Shown here: one piece after another, positions 26,101 to 38,550 of the stretch
Numbering within the stretch: position 1 is the first letter of the stretch
Layout of the letters: each line of letters begins with the position of its first letter
Assembly: GCA_008694505.1 (NCBI GenBank)
Contig: VZDJ01000052.1
Span: 7,067,955 to 7,131,954 of the forward strand
DNA: 64,000 bases
From: Cyanoderma ruficeps
Lineage: Eukaryota > Chordata > Aves > Passeriformes > Timaliidae
Direction: 5' to 3'
Translations under genes and position numbers: made by a program
The notes under the pieces: generated by a model
The model's input: the letters and a program-made list of their open reading frames with translations, nothing else
Database searches by the model: none
What the model was told of the DNA's origin: nothing

Positions 26101-28654
26101 GTGGAGAAAAATGGGAAGTATTACACACACACATACATAAGGAGATAGTTAAGGAGTGGATGGAACTATTGGCTTTTTGCTCCATCATCTGGGTATTTAC
26201 CTTTTGTTCAAACCACTGAGACATTGGCAATTGCATCTTTGTGACAAGGACACGTTTCTGCTGTTGAATTTGTATATCAGCAAGGAGTGATTATCTTGTG
26301 ACACAGTTTTATTACATAGTCCTCCCACTGACTCATTTTTCTTGGTGTTACTGAAGCACTTGAGTGGGTTTTTTTTTTCTTTCTTTCTTCCTTGTGCCTC
26401 AGAACAGCAGAATGACTGTGTGAATAACTTGAAAATGAAGAGTGCTATTTATCCAAATGAGTCCTCTGGTGCCTTCTTGCACCTAGGTTGTGTTATTCTA
26501 TTTAGCTTGATTAATAAAAACACAAATAAGTGAGATTTTTTTCCTCTGCCAGCAGTTAAAGGATGCAGTTGCAAATAAAACACACCTTCACTTGGAGAGG
26601 TTTCATGCAAAAAACTCCACAGAAGCAAATGTATTTCCAGAGCCTATGGGCAAATTCCTTCCCACAGAGGAGTTTCCCCTACCTTGGCAACCACAACCAA
26701 AATGATAAATGGACACAGGCAAGGTTCTTGCTTTACCCGAGGGTAAGTCCCAAACGACTCTCTACATGATGTTGAAGGAAACACGAGGCTGTGCTTTCCT
26801 AGGAGATGAGACCTCTCCCACAAAGAAGATGGTACAATTCCCACCTGCTATAGCAAGCGACTCAACATGGAGCCCCTGGCGATGGATATCACACAAAAAG
26901 AAAATTATATTCACTGTCAGCTTCCATGGCCAGGCTGACCAAAGTCTGACATTGCCATCGTCTAATTTGAGGTGGCAGAGACAGAAATGACAAGAGCAAG
27001 TCCCAAAATGAATGTTTCCTGAAGGTCAGTCTGTCAGAAACCAGGCAAAAGCCAGCTGGAGTGGTGATGGCTTTGTGCTCAGAAGGGACCCCACCAACCC
27101 AAATAACAGGCTGACCCCCACCATAAATCAGACCACCACAGTCCTTGTCACCACCACAATCCTGAGCTCATCCAAGGGATCTTTTGACAGGGATATTGAA
27201 GTCACTGAGCACTATCAGGCTCAGTGGAGCCCTCAATGCCAGCCAAGTGACAAAACTCGGGGTCAGAGAGGAATGCAGTGTCACACTGCTCCTGCCTTGG
27301 GTCTTCTCCAGCACACACCAACAACACTGCGCAGCTTCCAACCAGACCTTCCTTTCTGGAGGGAAACCCTGCAGGACACTGCAGTGGCAATAATGGCACA
27401 CAGGAGAACCCTCTGTGCATGTTTCAGTGAGAGAAGCAAAGCCCTTTGCCCGATTAAGGCACGGGAATGTGCTTTATTCATCAGTGACACTGATGGCTGT
27501 TAAAAGCATTAGAGATTTTTCCCAGCTGTCACCACCCCTGCATAGGTAGAAGCTCTAGTTCTGGAATTAAATGCAGCTGCTCAGTTTGCTTTAGGTCACC
27601 AACATGGGCTTCAGGTCCTTCCCAGCCCAACACTCTGCTCTCCTCCCAGCCCTGGCAGGCATTAAGCTCTGAGAATGACAAAGGTGGTAGCTCTGTAGCT
27701 CTGAAGTTAGCTAGTACATTCCCAAGAAAACAGGAGAGCCCCAAATTCCTTTCACAACCACTTTACAAATTGAAGGGAAAGAGAAACCAAACAAAACCTA
27801 AAAAAGGTCAGGGAAACTTTCACCAAATCTGAAACCCGCTCGTCAGTCTGAGCCTACTCATATAGTTTTGCCATCCATCCAGCTTGACAGATACAACACG
27901 AAGCAACAGTGCATCTGAGTGTGACAAAACCCAGCTGAAAATAGAGAAGGCTGACAGAGGAATTGCACAAAGACACAGCAGGCACAGCCTATCGCTGCCC
28001 CCTGAACCTGCCAGAGCACCTACAGTTATTCTGTCCTCAACAACGCCCATTTATCCAGGACTAAATATGAGATTTCTAAGCTGGATTTGTGAATTCCTGC
28101 AGAGGCTTTGATTTAGCTCCTGACGTGCTGCAGGGGAGGCATAACCTCAGTCAAGAGTTACATGCCAGGCTGGCTTAATCTCCTCTGCAAAATGCTGCAA
28201 ATAGGAGAACCCCATTAAAAACAAACAAACAAACAAAAAATCCCACACATGAAAAAAAGGAAAGAGCAACAGCAAAAGCACCTTCTTGTGCTGGGGGGAG
28301 ACTTGTGGAAGACACTTTCTGCCACACAGCTAATTACCTTGGGTCCTCTTATCAAACAAATGGGCTGGGATGATGAGCCAATAACAGGAGGAAGGATCTA
28401 ACTGGGGGAGACCAGGGGGTAACACAGATCGTCTTGTTAAACTAAATTTGTTAATCTAGTGTATATGAGAAAAGGGCAAATGGGAGGGAGAACTCGTCCT
28501 TGTTAAACATTTACCAAATGTTGGGTTATTTGAGCCCTGGGGAGAAGTAAATGTATTCACTACTTAAAGGCTGCAGCATTTGGTCCTCTCAGTTGGAATT
28601 TATGCCTGATCTGAAAGGAACATTTTTTTTTTTTCCCCCACTTGGAAAGGTTAG
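23121..28654. other. unique non-coding DNA
   Basis: No gene is recognised. Features seen are the 18-bp minisatellite at 24,972, an (AT)n run near 25,985-26,000 and a (CA)n-like run near 26,123. The longest plus-strand frame (27,012-27,503, 163 codons) is Ser/Thr-rich and resembles nothing I know. A short LINE-endonuclease-like peptide on the opposite strand at 27.2 kb is reported among the findings. Confidence 0.55.
24972..25037. repeat. 18-bp GC-rich minisatellite x 4
   Basis: The unit GGGCCTGGTGGTGCGGCC starts at 24,972, 24,990, 25,008 and 25,026 with a constant 18-bp period and a few substitutions. Because 18 is a multiple of 3 it encodes repeating hexapeptides in all frames, which explains the short Pro/Arg- or Gly/Val-rich frames here. 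These are not genes. Confidence 0.93.
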
Positions 28655-29060
28655 CAGTCTTTGTCTGTGCGAGTGATTTAATATAATGGACCATGATTAT
28701 TGTTGGATTATTATAATGGCACATTGGCACAGTTATAGTTAAAGTTTTGGCAGAGTTTGTCTCATAAACTGCTATTTTACAACTCGGCTGTAAAAGTTTA
28801 CTTCGGTCTGAAACTTGAGATACAAGATCTCAGTCCAGGAGGAGTCTTTTTTTACATTTTTTTTTAAAGTCAAATTAAAGGGGAAAAAAATGCTTAAAAT
28901 TCTCTTGGCCAGTGTTTAAGTTATGCAAGTATTAAATACAAATTGAAATCTACTGGCTGAAGACACTTGACAGCATTTGTTTGCTCCTGAACGCCTTTGA
29001 GTTAAATCAAAAAGAGTTTCAAGCACTTTTATGTAGAAACATGGTTTTCTCGCTTTCAGT
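28655..29060. promoter_or_regulatory. candidate conserved non-coding block
   Basis: This repeat-free AT-rich block has several TAAT/ATTA cores (GATTTAATATAATGGACCAT, GTTGGATTATTATAATGG). It is followed by ACAACTCGGCTGTAAAAG and TTACTTCGGTCTGAAACTTG with isolated CpGs. No coding potential is evident. It groups with similar blocks at 30.4 and 31.4 kb. The regulatory role is inferred from texture alone. Confidence 0.3.
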
Positions 29061-30404
29061 ATTTTGAAGAAAAACGTGGACTAGTAAAACAGCTGGGATA
29101 TTAAATAGAAAAATGGAGAGTGTGCCACAAGCACTTTTTTCAACAGAATTGCTGGCATATATTTGTTATTAAGAAAAGAGTTGATTTTTATTTTGCATAT
29201 GTAAATGCACGATCATTAGTTTTAAACCCAAAGTTTGTGAAAGTTTTCAGAATGTATGTTGAGGAAAAATTCAGCTTGTTTTAAGAGCCCCTGTGGCCTC
29301 TGTAGAGTAAAACTACGGGACAAGCAAATTTCCAAATTTCTCAGTTCTTAAAGGTACAGTAGCCAAGTGACCACATCAGTTCTCGAATCTCCTTCCCCAA
29401 AGAACTCTAAAAGAATTCAAAGTCCAGACTATGAAAACACTGCTTCCTGGTACTGTTAACTCCACCATTTATATCCACCTGGTGCCAGAGACATTGCAGT
29501 TGGCAAACATACAATCACTCCCAGAAAAAAAAAATTAAAAAGTTTGCAGGAAATACAGGGCAGCAAATAATTTCTGGACTCAAGCTGCAGAAACTGTAAA
29601 GAATAGAATCATTCTAGATAAAGCTAAACACAATAAGCTGGGCAAGAGCCAAAATAGCTTTTATTTTTTTTTTTTTTTAGGAGAATGTCATGGCTTGGAT
29701 TTGGGGATGTGAAGAAGGAACAAAGATACATCCAATACAAGCCCTGGCCAGCTCCAGGTGCCTTTAGCCAGCAAATTAATGGCCTGAAGCAATACCACCA
29801 GAAAGTTACTGTTTTGGCATGAATGCAAGTTTCCAAACTCGTAACATTTCTGCCCAATATTTTGAGGTTAAATCTCTGTGTTTTCTTTGAAGCCTCTCTT
29901 TCCCTGTTGAGACATTTATATGCAGGGGGTTGATGCAAACAGCCAGAATCATGAATCTTTGGGCACTTTTGAGGAGAGATGTGGGAGTGTTTCTCTCCCT
30001 GCCATATGGTAGGTCTTGGAAAATGCTGGTGACTCACCAGTGAAGACTTATCCATCCAGTTTTCTACACAGCAAACAAAAACCCTTTCCACCAAAAAATT
30101 TTCTTACAGACAGCTTTTATCACCTGATCTCTGTGGTTTGCGCTCTTGCTGGACAGAGAAAAAAAAAAACAAACTGGAAGTTATTTTTTCCATGTTAAAG
30201 TGTGGCCCATCAACATGGATGGAGACTAGCAAGGTCAAAAAACTCAAAATTAAAGATGATCTGCTATCTGTTTAATCAGAGTTAACATTTTTCACAAGGT
30301 GAAAAGCATTAAAGGCAGTCTATACCTTTCATTATTGAGTCAAATTAATTTTTTACTTTCAAATCCCACTTGTAGCACAGTTTGTAACATTCCAAGTCAT
30401 ATTT

Positions 30405-30640
30405 ATCTTTTGCATATTAAAATATGATGCCTTTCTATAAATAGCCACAGGTTTCTTGGCAGCGTCGGTGTGACAGAGGATTAATTAAACTGGAAAGCAG
30501 GGAGTGTGGGGACCAGATTTATATAATGAAAACAATATATCTGCTAACACCAGAGAAGTGCTGACACCGTAATAACGCCGATATTAATATTTGGTGCAGA
30601 ACATTGTAGAGCACATTAATACACTGGTTAAATCTGGTGG
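30405..30640. promoter_or_regulatory. candidate conserved non-coding block
   Basis: Dense non-simple AT-rich sequence has paired homeodomain-like cores (GAGGATTAATTAAACTGG, GATATTAATATTTGG, CACATTAATACACTGG) and preserved CpGs in GGCAGCGTCGGTGTGAC and ACACCGTAATAACGCCG. There are no repeats and no frame. Of the candidate blocks in the window this has the most enhancer-like texture, but that is inference. Confidence 0.33.
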
Positions 30641-31364
30641 GCTGAGAAATGATCAGAAATTACCAGAAGAAAATAAGGCTGTTACTTTGCTGCTAATGTT
30701 ACAAGTCTCACTCCCATTCAGAAAGATTCACTGGTCCCTTGGATTTTAATACCCAGAGCCTGGAAAGAAGTCCACTCAACTCCCACGTGAGCTCCACAGC
30801 AGCTGTGAGAATATTTGGAAGTTTGATGGATTTTTTGTGCCTGCATAACATCACAGCAATCTGCAGTCAAATGGGGACTAGAGAAATCAATAAGGGAAAA
30901 AAGGAATTAAAATCTATCCCCTCCTCCAGTCTACCAGCCTGTTAATACAACCAACTTGTTACATGGTTTTATGTTAACATAGACTTATTTACTTCAAAAA
31001 CAACGAGAGAATGAACGTCCAAACACCACATCAAAACAACCCATTTGACCTTATGGACGTTTTCCAGGATTTCATAGAAAGTCACAAGCAAAAAAATTAC
31101 CTTTGAAGTTTATACAAAACAGGGAAGGGAAAAAAAATCAGAAAATACACAAAGAAACTAATAAAACAAAAAATCCTTCTAAATACAAGATGCCCCAGGG
31201 CATTTAAATATTCAAGAATATTAAAACACATTCAAACTTTACTTCATTACTCTTGGAAAACAAAAGGCACCACCTAGTAATTTCCACTCGATTCCTTCTG
31301 CATTCCAACTTCCACCTCATCCCAGGACATTACACACGATGAAAACAAGCACTAAAACTAAGTT

Positions 31365-31640
31365 ATTTATTAAAACTATAGGAAAAAAAATGTCATTGTA
31401 AAGATATATACGCACGTCGGCGGCCCAAATAAATTAGGGTCATTTTCATCAGTAGATGACAATTTTTACATTTATTACAATAATTTCCCCATAACTATTC
31501 TGTCTGGTGACATTTTTGCACGTATATTAAATATATGTGGCAGTACATAACGTATAGCTAGATATCTGACCATTGCTAAACGCTGCAGTATTTTGAATAC
31601 ATTTGCAGCCCGTCAAATATTTTAGACTTTCAAGTGATGC
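31365..31640. promoter_or_regulatory. candidate conserved non-coding block
   Basis: This AT-rich repeat-free block contains TATATACGCACGTCGGCGGC followed by AAATAAATTAGGG, then GCACGTATATTAAATATATG and AACGTATAGCTAGATATC. Several CpGs cluster in otherwise CpG-poor DNA. No coding potential is evident. The call is inferred from texture only. Confidence 0.28.
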
Positions 31641-33138
31641 ATTTTAAAACACAGTAAAATGAAGATAATTTACAGAGGAAGAGACAGATCCCGCTCTTGG
31701 CTACTAATAAGAAGACTCAGCCTCCCGACAGGTCTGAGAGTACCAGACCACATCTTTATTATCTTTAAAGGCATAAGCCATGTCAGGAAATAACAGAGGT
31801 GGGAAGATGCCTTTAGGACCAGGCAGTCTATATAAATCTGTAGGAAGCTATTGATAAAGTTAAACCAGGTGTCACCAGTTGAGAACCCGGTCAAATAACT
31901 TAAATTCTAGCTCCTGAAGACTAGGTGCTGACACAGGAAAAGGAATATGATCAAAGGCAGGGATGCTTCAGTTTGGGGGGCAGACTTTTATCCTGCACAT
32001 TTTTATTTAGCACCTTAAGCCTGGAATGAGCACGGATGAAGTTTACAGTGAGAGAATAACAGAAGCTTCACCTACTTCAACCCAGCTCTGGTCTCTGTTC
32101 TCCTCCCCAGCCAGCTCTCGCCCCTTCAAACCCGTGTGCCTTAATTCACAACCCAGCCTCTTCTCCTGACCTCATCCCTGGCCACAGTCCAAGCCCTTGG
32201 CCCTTTGCCGAGTCCTCACTGACTCTTTGTTCCTCCTCTCCCACCTTCCTAGTTCTCCACCTTTCCAAACAAACTCCAGGCTTCTGCTCTCAGGTCGCCT
32301 TTCCCCTCCACTCCTCCCATCTCCATTTAGATCTAGAAAGCCCTCAAGGCTGCTCTGGCAAAAATAAACCAACGAAATAAACCAAATAAGCCTACAGAGG
32401 TGTAGGCTTCCTAGCACAAGGGTTTGCCATGCTCTAAAAACCCTGAGGAAACTGGAATTTGTATCTTCAGCTTCCAGCCTGCAGTGCTCCCCGGCTCTCT
32501 TTGGGCAGAGACTGCTGAAATCCAACTCCTGGCTGCTGAATATGCATGAACTGGGATCGTTAAGAGCTCGACAGCTTTGCCAAATTTGTGTGGATTCTGA
32601 CAAAAACTGCAAAAGGCAGATCCTTGAAACAAAAGTCAGTTTGTTGCCAGCTTTCGTGCCTCTGCTCCAAAACATGGGTGTGACATACAGTTTTAAAGAA
32701 AATAGCACCAGAATTGGGTGTCTGTCTCTTTTTTTTCAGCCCCAATCTACTATTGCAATACACTGTTCCAGCTTTCTCCCTGCACTGCTCCACCCCACCA
32801 ACCCTATTTTTTTGGGATTGCTTCAGCTGAAATGGAGTGGTCTAAAGCAGAGAGCTGGACTGGAAAGCACATCACAAAAAGTGATTAAACTTAGCAAAGA
32901 CACACAAACCCAGGATCTCCTGAAGGTCCATTGATTTTGGAATGCTCTCCCAGTTCCAGTTTCCAAAAATTTAGATCACACAGAGTACTCCACCTTCTTT
33001 CAGAGATCCACACTGCAAGGTGTATTCCAGCACCCTTGGGATGGAGCACTCTCAGGGAGCTGCAGGTTTCTGCTGATGTGCCAAAGGTGTTTGGCTTTTT
33101 GTAGGAAAAAGACTTTTCACTAAAAATCAGTTCCAGGG

Positions 33139-33184
33139 GAAAAAAAAAAAGAAAAGAAAAAAAGAAGAAGAAGAAAAAAAAAGA
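33139..33184. repeat. A/G-rich purine tract
   Basis: About 45 bp consist only of A and G, including runs of A and AAG/GAA triplets. It is a simple low-complexity tract. Confidence 0.9.
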
Positions 33185-35781
33185 TGAACCAAAGTACAGA
33201 AGATGTGCATCTACTATTTGTTAATGGCTTGTTTTAAAAATTTGTGAGGTGCTTTAAATTCAGGGTGGGTTCCAGACACACTGAATAAAGAAAAGCAGTA
33301 TTTCCTCTCCGCCACGACTGGGATATAAGTAACAACTGACAAGGCTGGGGAAGGAAACAGATGTAGAAACTTTTATAGGCAATTCCTTGGATTCACTAGG
33401 AACACCGGTTCAGCCTTAAAAGAGAAAGAGCTCAACATAAACAGTCTTTTACGTGCATCTAAAACTGACTTCAGTCAAGAGCCAAGCCAGCCTCCAAGCT
33501 GTTGGAGATACCATCCTGGTCCTCACTTTCTCCAGGGGAAAACTAACCAGGCAGCACCTGTCCAAGGGCTGTGCTGCATCCCAAAAGGCAGCACAGCACC
33601 GTCTGTGCTCCTCATCTATTTATTATAAGCCCTGGAAGCTCCAGCTTCTGTCAGTTGTAGCCACGAGTGGATGTGACAAAGCTTAATTCTCCTGCTTCTT
33701 GCAGCAGACGGGGAAGTCAGGAGCTGATGAGCCACCATCACCCTTTCCTCATCCTCCTTGCAATGCAAGATGCAGTATTGCAGCAGAAAAACCACTCAAA
33801 TCCATCTGGCTCTCATTTCACTGATAAATTTACCTAGTGAAGATCTAACAAAGCCCCCAGTACGGCTTTCTACATCTGAACTGAGAGACTTCAAACTATT
33901 CAGGGTAAAGCTTCTTCTCAGCCAAAACCAAAATAGGCTGCATGGTTCGGGAGGAGAGGAATGTGGCATTACCAAAAAATGATGGAAAAACCATGCAAAC
34001 CATTTCCTTCAGAGTATATTGCAGAAAGCTCTGCCTGCAGGTATTGTGCCTGGCCAGGCAAGAAGCTTTGCATCCATTAATGACAACACAAAAAAGAAAT
34101 GGAATCCACTGAAACACTCAGCTCCACTTTGGGGTGATGCCGCAAAGTCCCCAGTAAGGGCCTTTCCCAGTTTGGGGGAAAAAACTCTTATGTTCCTACA
34201 AACCTGGAGAAATTCTCTGATCCCCAACCTCTGTACCAAGAGAGGGGCTCAATTAGATGAGGCTCAGCAGGTGATGGGATGTATATCAATTCCAGCACCC
34301 CACCAAAATCCTTCCCCTTGCAGGTCAGTGCAGTTTCAGGCCAGGCAGGTCTGCCAGAACTTCCCTCTGTCAAAGCCTCTTCAAGGTGCACACATTGATT
34401 TAATCCCTTCTTTGGAGCAATGGTTTCATTCAGAACACCCAAAATGAAGGTTTTTACTACAGGCTCAGCTTTGTCATGTACTCAACACCTCCTCCTTGCT
34501 TGATGACCATCAAGTGATAGCCCTGAAAGCCAAAATCCCATCTCTACCTTGTGGCAAGGCGAACAGGAAGAGCAGAATGAACCAGCCCAACCTCATTTAC
34601 AACCCCAGACAGGTTTCACTTGCAGGAAAACTGTACCAAAGCAGAATTTCCCATCAATAGGCCACAACCTTGATGGTCAAGAGTTGATAGATCAACTTCC
34701 CCTTCTTGTTAGGACACCAGTAGCTCAGCGCTACTGAAAGAAAAACTTCCTTTAAACTCATCGACTCAAAATTCCTCTGCCGACAAACATCTGCACACAC
34801 ACACAGAGTAAGAGGAATAGTAATTATTTCCCCAGAGAAAAACAATTTTGCTATAAATTTCAGAAGCAGCTCGATTTAACAGCTGAAGCTAAGAGCTAAG
34901 GACACTAAACGCAGTTAACTTCTCTGAAGCTGGTGGAATCAGAAATTATTTGCAGCACCCCTTTAAACGCTTTCACTTTTGAAAGAATGAATACAGGGCT
35001 CTTGACAAAACTCCTGCCTTGGGTTTTTAAAGGGGCAAGGAACTAAAACTGACCCTAGAGGAACATCTTTCTAACTAATAAATTACTGATGCATTTTTCT
35101 TCCTCATACTTTTTAGAATCTCCTACAGGAATTAATTGATAGAACTAGAACAGAAAATATCAACAGAAGCATCCCATTCAGAGCATTTGAATTTTCACTT
35201 TCATTATTCAAACTTTGGGGTTTTTTTCCACATATTAAATGACATTTTTCACTTCTTCCTATTACTTGGCACGGGGAGGTTCTTGCTATTTTATAACTGC
35301 CTTATGAAAGGCAACAAATTGCCAAAAAATGTCAAAAAGCTCAGTTTTCCTTAAGGAAAACAGCAGGAGTGTCCTGCTGTCATACAGCCTGGACATCACA
35401 ACTGTTCAAGGATTTCTGTGCAGCTCGGAGGGCTTCTGCTCAAATGGCTGTTTTTGGGGTTTTTTTTCCTTCTTTTGGTGATGTAGGGAGGAACATATAA
35501 AACTCCTAAAAGATCCTTTCCTCTGTGAATTGTTCCTTCTCCCTCTGCTGTGATAAATGCCATCTCAGAGACGGTGACACACATAAACTACGAGGATTTA
35601 TAGCACGTTTCCAACACTAATATTAAACACATCCTTTAAACTTCTTCTTTGGAAAGATTTCGATTTTTTTTTTTCCCCCCTCCTCCTTTAGTATCGTTTA
35701 ATGGCTGTTAAGTCACCTTCAAAGAATTTGCAAAACCTTTGATGTACAAGGCAAGAAATAGACTCCAACATCTTCCCAACA

Positions 35782-35880
35782 GTTGCAGGTAATGTGCAGG
35801 AGGGGTTTTTTTTACGATTTTACACGTCAATTTTACAAACACGCTTTTGTTCCATTCCCTCACTCTACAGAGGCATTGGG
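35782..35880 (+). repeat. dispersed segment, copy 1 of a pair
   Basis: It starts with GTTGCAGGTAATGTGCAGGA and, after a short T-rich spacer, continues with GTCAATTTTACAAACACGC and GTTCCATTCCCTCAC. The same ordered blocks recur in the same orientation at 37,262. The family is not recognised; it could be a local duplication or two copies of an uncatalogued or old interspersed repeat. This copy lacks about 46 bp that copy 2 has between the two blocks. Confidence 0.8.
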
Positions 35881-37261
35881 GATGAATGACACAGATTACA
35901 GGTTTGTTGGTTTGGTTTTTTTTTTTTTTTCTTTTTGGATAACTTCCATGTATTTTATTTTTAGAGAGGAGATTCTTCTCCAATTCCTTTGTAGCAGGGC
36001 ATGGGTTGGTGACTTCTTGCTTTCTCTCCATGAAGACAAGGGATATTTTTGCTGCCTAATTTCTTACTCCAGATCTCATTTGGTCAATAAGAGGGAGGAT
36101 TACTGCCTACCTGTCATAGATTTTTTCCATTTTGTTACCACATGTCCATGGATTGCCAAGAATAAACCTTTAGGGAAGGCTTAGGAAATTTTTAGAACAA
36201 AGATTTCCAATTTTAACTCACTCCAAACTCCCTTAACATGGATGTGGCCAAGGGATGCTATTGCCCAACCACATGAAAACAAAGATTTCTAGCATATGAA
36301 AAAATAATTATGTGTACTTTAAAAGTTCAGAGTGCAGAAGTTCTGCATAATTAAAACATTTTCTGAATCTTGCTAGTAGCCCAAAGGTTAAATACTTCTC
36401 TTTGCTAGCACAGACCACAAAATTGAGAGGAAGCAAGTGAGTTTATTCTTTGAAAGGCCATGAAAATAAAACCCAAAAAAATTACCACAAGTTTATTTGT
36501 ACTCACAAATCCTTTCAGGTCTAAAGAACCAGCAAGATAACAAATTGTTTTTGCTGAAAACAGGAAGTTTGGCAGAGATGCAAATGGACAGCTCAACTTT
36601 GGCCAGACAGCCCGAAACTCCTCTGCCTGCATTCTATTTTGCGAGTATTTTCAAAATGGAAAAAAACAATAATTAAAAGAGAAAAATAAAAGAAATAAAG
36701 AAAACCTAAGTGCCTCAAATCCATAGAAAGCTAAAGGAGCAGCAAAGGCATCTGGCAGTGGTAATTTGTTGCCAGATTTGTGGCTGTCTTGTGCTGGCTT
36801 TCCAGGCTGGTTTGCCAGTTTGCAGTAACTTCCACCAAGCACAGCTGAAACCCACATTTATTAAAGCCTCAAATGCTGTCAAAGCTAGATAAGTCTCAAG
36901 CATCTATTCTTTCTTTTTTTTCATCTGACCAAGACCAAAAGAAATAGATAAACAAGCACCATTCATATCATTCTGTTGTGTAAAGGGAGACAGCAGGATT
37001 TTGGGTTTCAGGACTAAGTCCCCACCAGGTTTTTCCATGTAGAACTCAACAAGGATAGGACAATTCCTTATTTAGAAATGTTCTGTCACCTCGTTGCCAC
37101 TTCTACCCCATCTTCAGGCCCCCAGCAGGACCTTCTGGGGAGGAGAAGTCACCTTTCAGCACAAAAGCGACTCGAGGACAGCAACTCATAACAAACATGC
37201 AAAATGTGGTCTCTTTAAAATAGATGTATGTTCAAACCCCATCCTGCACGCAGCTAGAAGA

Positions 37262-37400
37262 GTTGCAGGTAATGTGCAGGAATTTTTGAGGAGATGGAGC
37301 TGTCTGATGCCAAGGTACCACCTCCCACCCCACAGCCCTTCTCCTGCCAAGGTCAATTTTACAATGTGCTTCTGTTCCATTCCCTCACACTGCAAAGGAA
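37262..37400 (+). repeat. dispersed segment, copy 2 of a pair
   Basis: It begins with an identical GTTGCAGGTAATGTGCAGGA and later has GTCAATTTTACAATGTGCTT and CTGTTCCATTCCCTCAC. These are the same blocks, in the same order, as copy 1 at 35,782. Between them it carries extra sequence including GATGGAGCTGTCTGATGCCA. A 20-bp tandem duplication follows immediately. No coding assignment is possible. Confidence 0.8.
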
Positions 37401-37437
37401 TTATCAGCAAAGTTGAGGAATTATTAGCAAAGTTAAG
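37398..37437. repeat. 20-bp tandem duplication
   Basis: Two adjacent copies of GAATTATCAGCAAAGTTGAG differ at two positions. This is local slippage at the edge of the repeated segment. Confidence 0.9.
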
Positions 37438-38420
37438 GTATTAAAGACTCCCTTCCTCACACAAATGCATTCATATGAGTATTGAATTGGGGAGGAACCC
37501 TTTGCATCCTTTGCTAGGTTTGTGTTGTGGATTTGTTCTCCATCCCTTTGGGCAAAGGGCTGGAATGTCCCCTGATTAATCTGAGACCTTCCTCTCCCAA
37601 AATCCTGGGGGTTTTTTCCACCCTCTTTTTCTGCTCCTTTCTTTCCTCTCTCCTGACTTACATTTATTATGAAAATGCAGATTCCCCAAAGCATCTATCA
37701 CAAAACACCACTGAATCCTTTGGGCCAACCAAAATATAAATATAATCAATAGCATAAATATTATCTTCTGAAACACACAATCCTGAAATTCAACAATCAC
37801 AGACTGATCTTTATTTTTATAAAATCCATTACTATTGTTATGCAGTCTTAACACTCAGCTTATCAACCAGAGAGCATCTTCACTACATCTGGGATTGTTT
37901 TATTCCTGAATCACGACTTCATATCCAAAAATACAGTGTGCAAGGAGGTGAGCTCAAATCTTCAAACCTTTTTCCTCACTAAAATTACTTGCCTAATTGA
38001 ATTGCAGAATCCCTCACTTACACTTGCAGGAGCACAGTCAGGACAAAGGCAACACACTGGCATACTGTGAAGGTGGAAAATGCAGAAAGCTGAAATAGAA
38101 AGGCCCTGGGAAGCTGTAATAACTATGAAGGACAACAAAAAGGAGAGGGGGGAAAAAAAACCCCTCAAACCAGCAAACCATTATTTTTGCTTTACAGCGT
38201 TCACCGTGGGACTCTTAAAAAAATCAAGCTTTTAGAAGAACTTCAGTTAGAACCCTGATATTCTCAGCCCCTCTGGAAACCTAAAGCATGTATTTCACAT
38301 TAAGCCCTCCCAGCATCTGCTTTTGAATAGTCGCGATGACGATGACACCAAGAACACCCACACCTCACGACGCAGCACTTTTCATCTGCTGGAAACAAAA
38401 CACTCCCCAAAGGAGGCAAA

Positions 38421-38550
38421 GCATTATCATTCCTTGTTTAGAAACAGAAATTCAGCTATGGAGGAATGAAACCACTTACCCAGGACCATTCAGCTGGAGC
38501 AGCAGCAGAGCCAGGTAAAGAAGCCAGAGCCACTGTGCAGGTCTCCAATG
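38421..38550 (+). mobile_element. MIR-like ancient SINE fragment
   Basis: CATTATCATTCCTTGTTTAG, AAACAGAAATTCAGC and ACTTACCCAGGACCATTCAG are followed by CAGCAGAGCCAGG. They match, in order, the MIR core pattern (ATTATCCCCATTTTACAGA, GAAACTGAGGC, GACTTGCCCAAGGTCACACAG, GGCAGAGCCAGG). Divergence is strong, so the family name is tentative. Confidence 0.45.

Larger units (their letters stand above)
29061..35781. other. unique non-coding DNA
   Basis: No gene is recognised. The longest ATG-initiated frame of the whole window lies here on the minus strand (32,172-32,708, 178 codons). It covers a pyrimidine-rich, CpG-poor segment, has no recognisable domain and overlaps a 130-codon frame on the other strand, so I treat it as chance. 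Poly-T at about 29,664-29,678, a purine tract at 33,139 and a (CA)n-like run near 34,795 are the only simple repeats of note. Candidate conserved blocks at 30,405 and 31,365 are listed separately. Confidence 0.55.

Noticed and set aside
27012..27503. 163-codon plus-strand frame
   Set aside because: Ser/Thr-rich without a recognisable domain. The opposite strand holds a weak LINE-like peptide, which makes a real gene less likely.
27610..27640. GGTCCTTCCCAGCCCAACACT, resembling a CR1 sense terminus
   Set aside because: Neither the upstream CR1 body nor the terminal repeat follows; it is likely chance.
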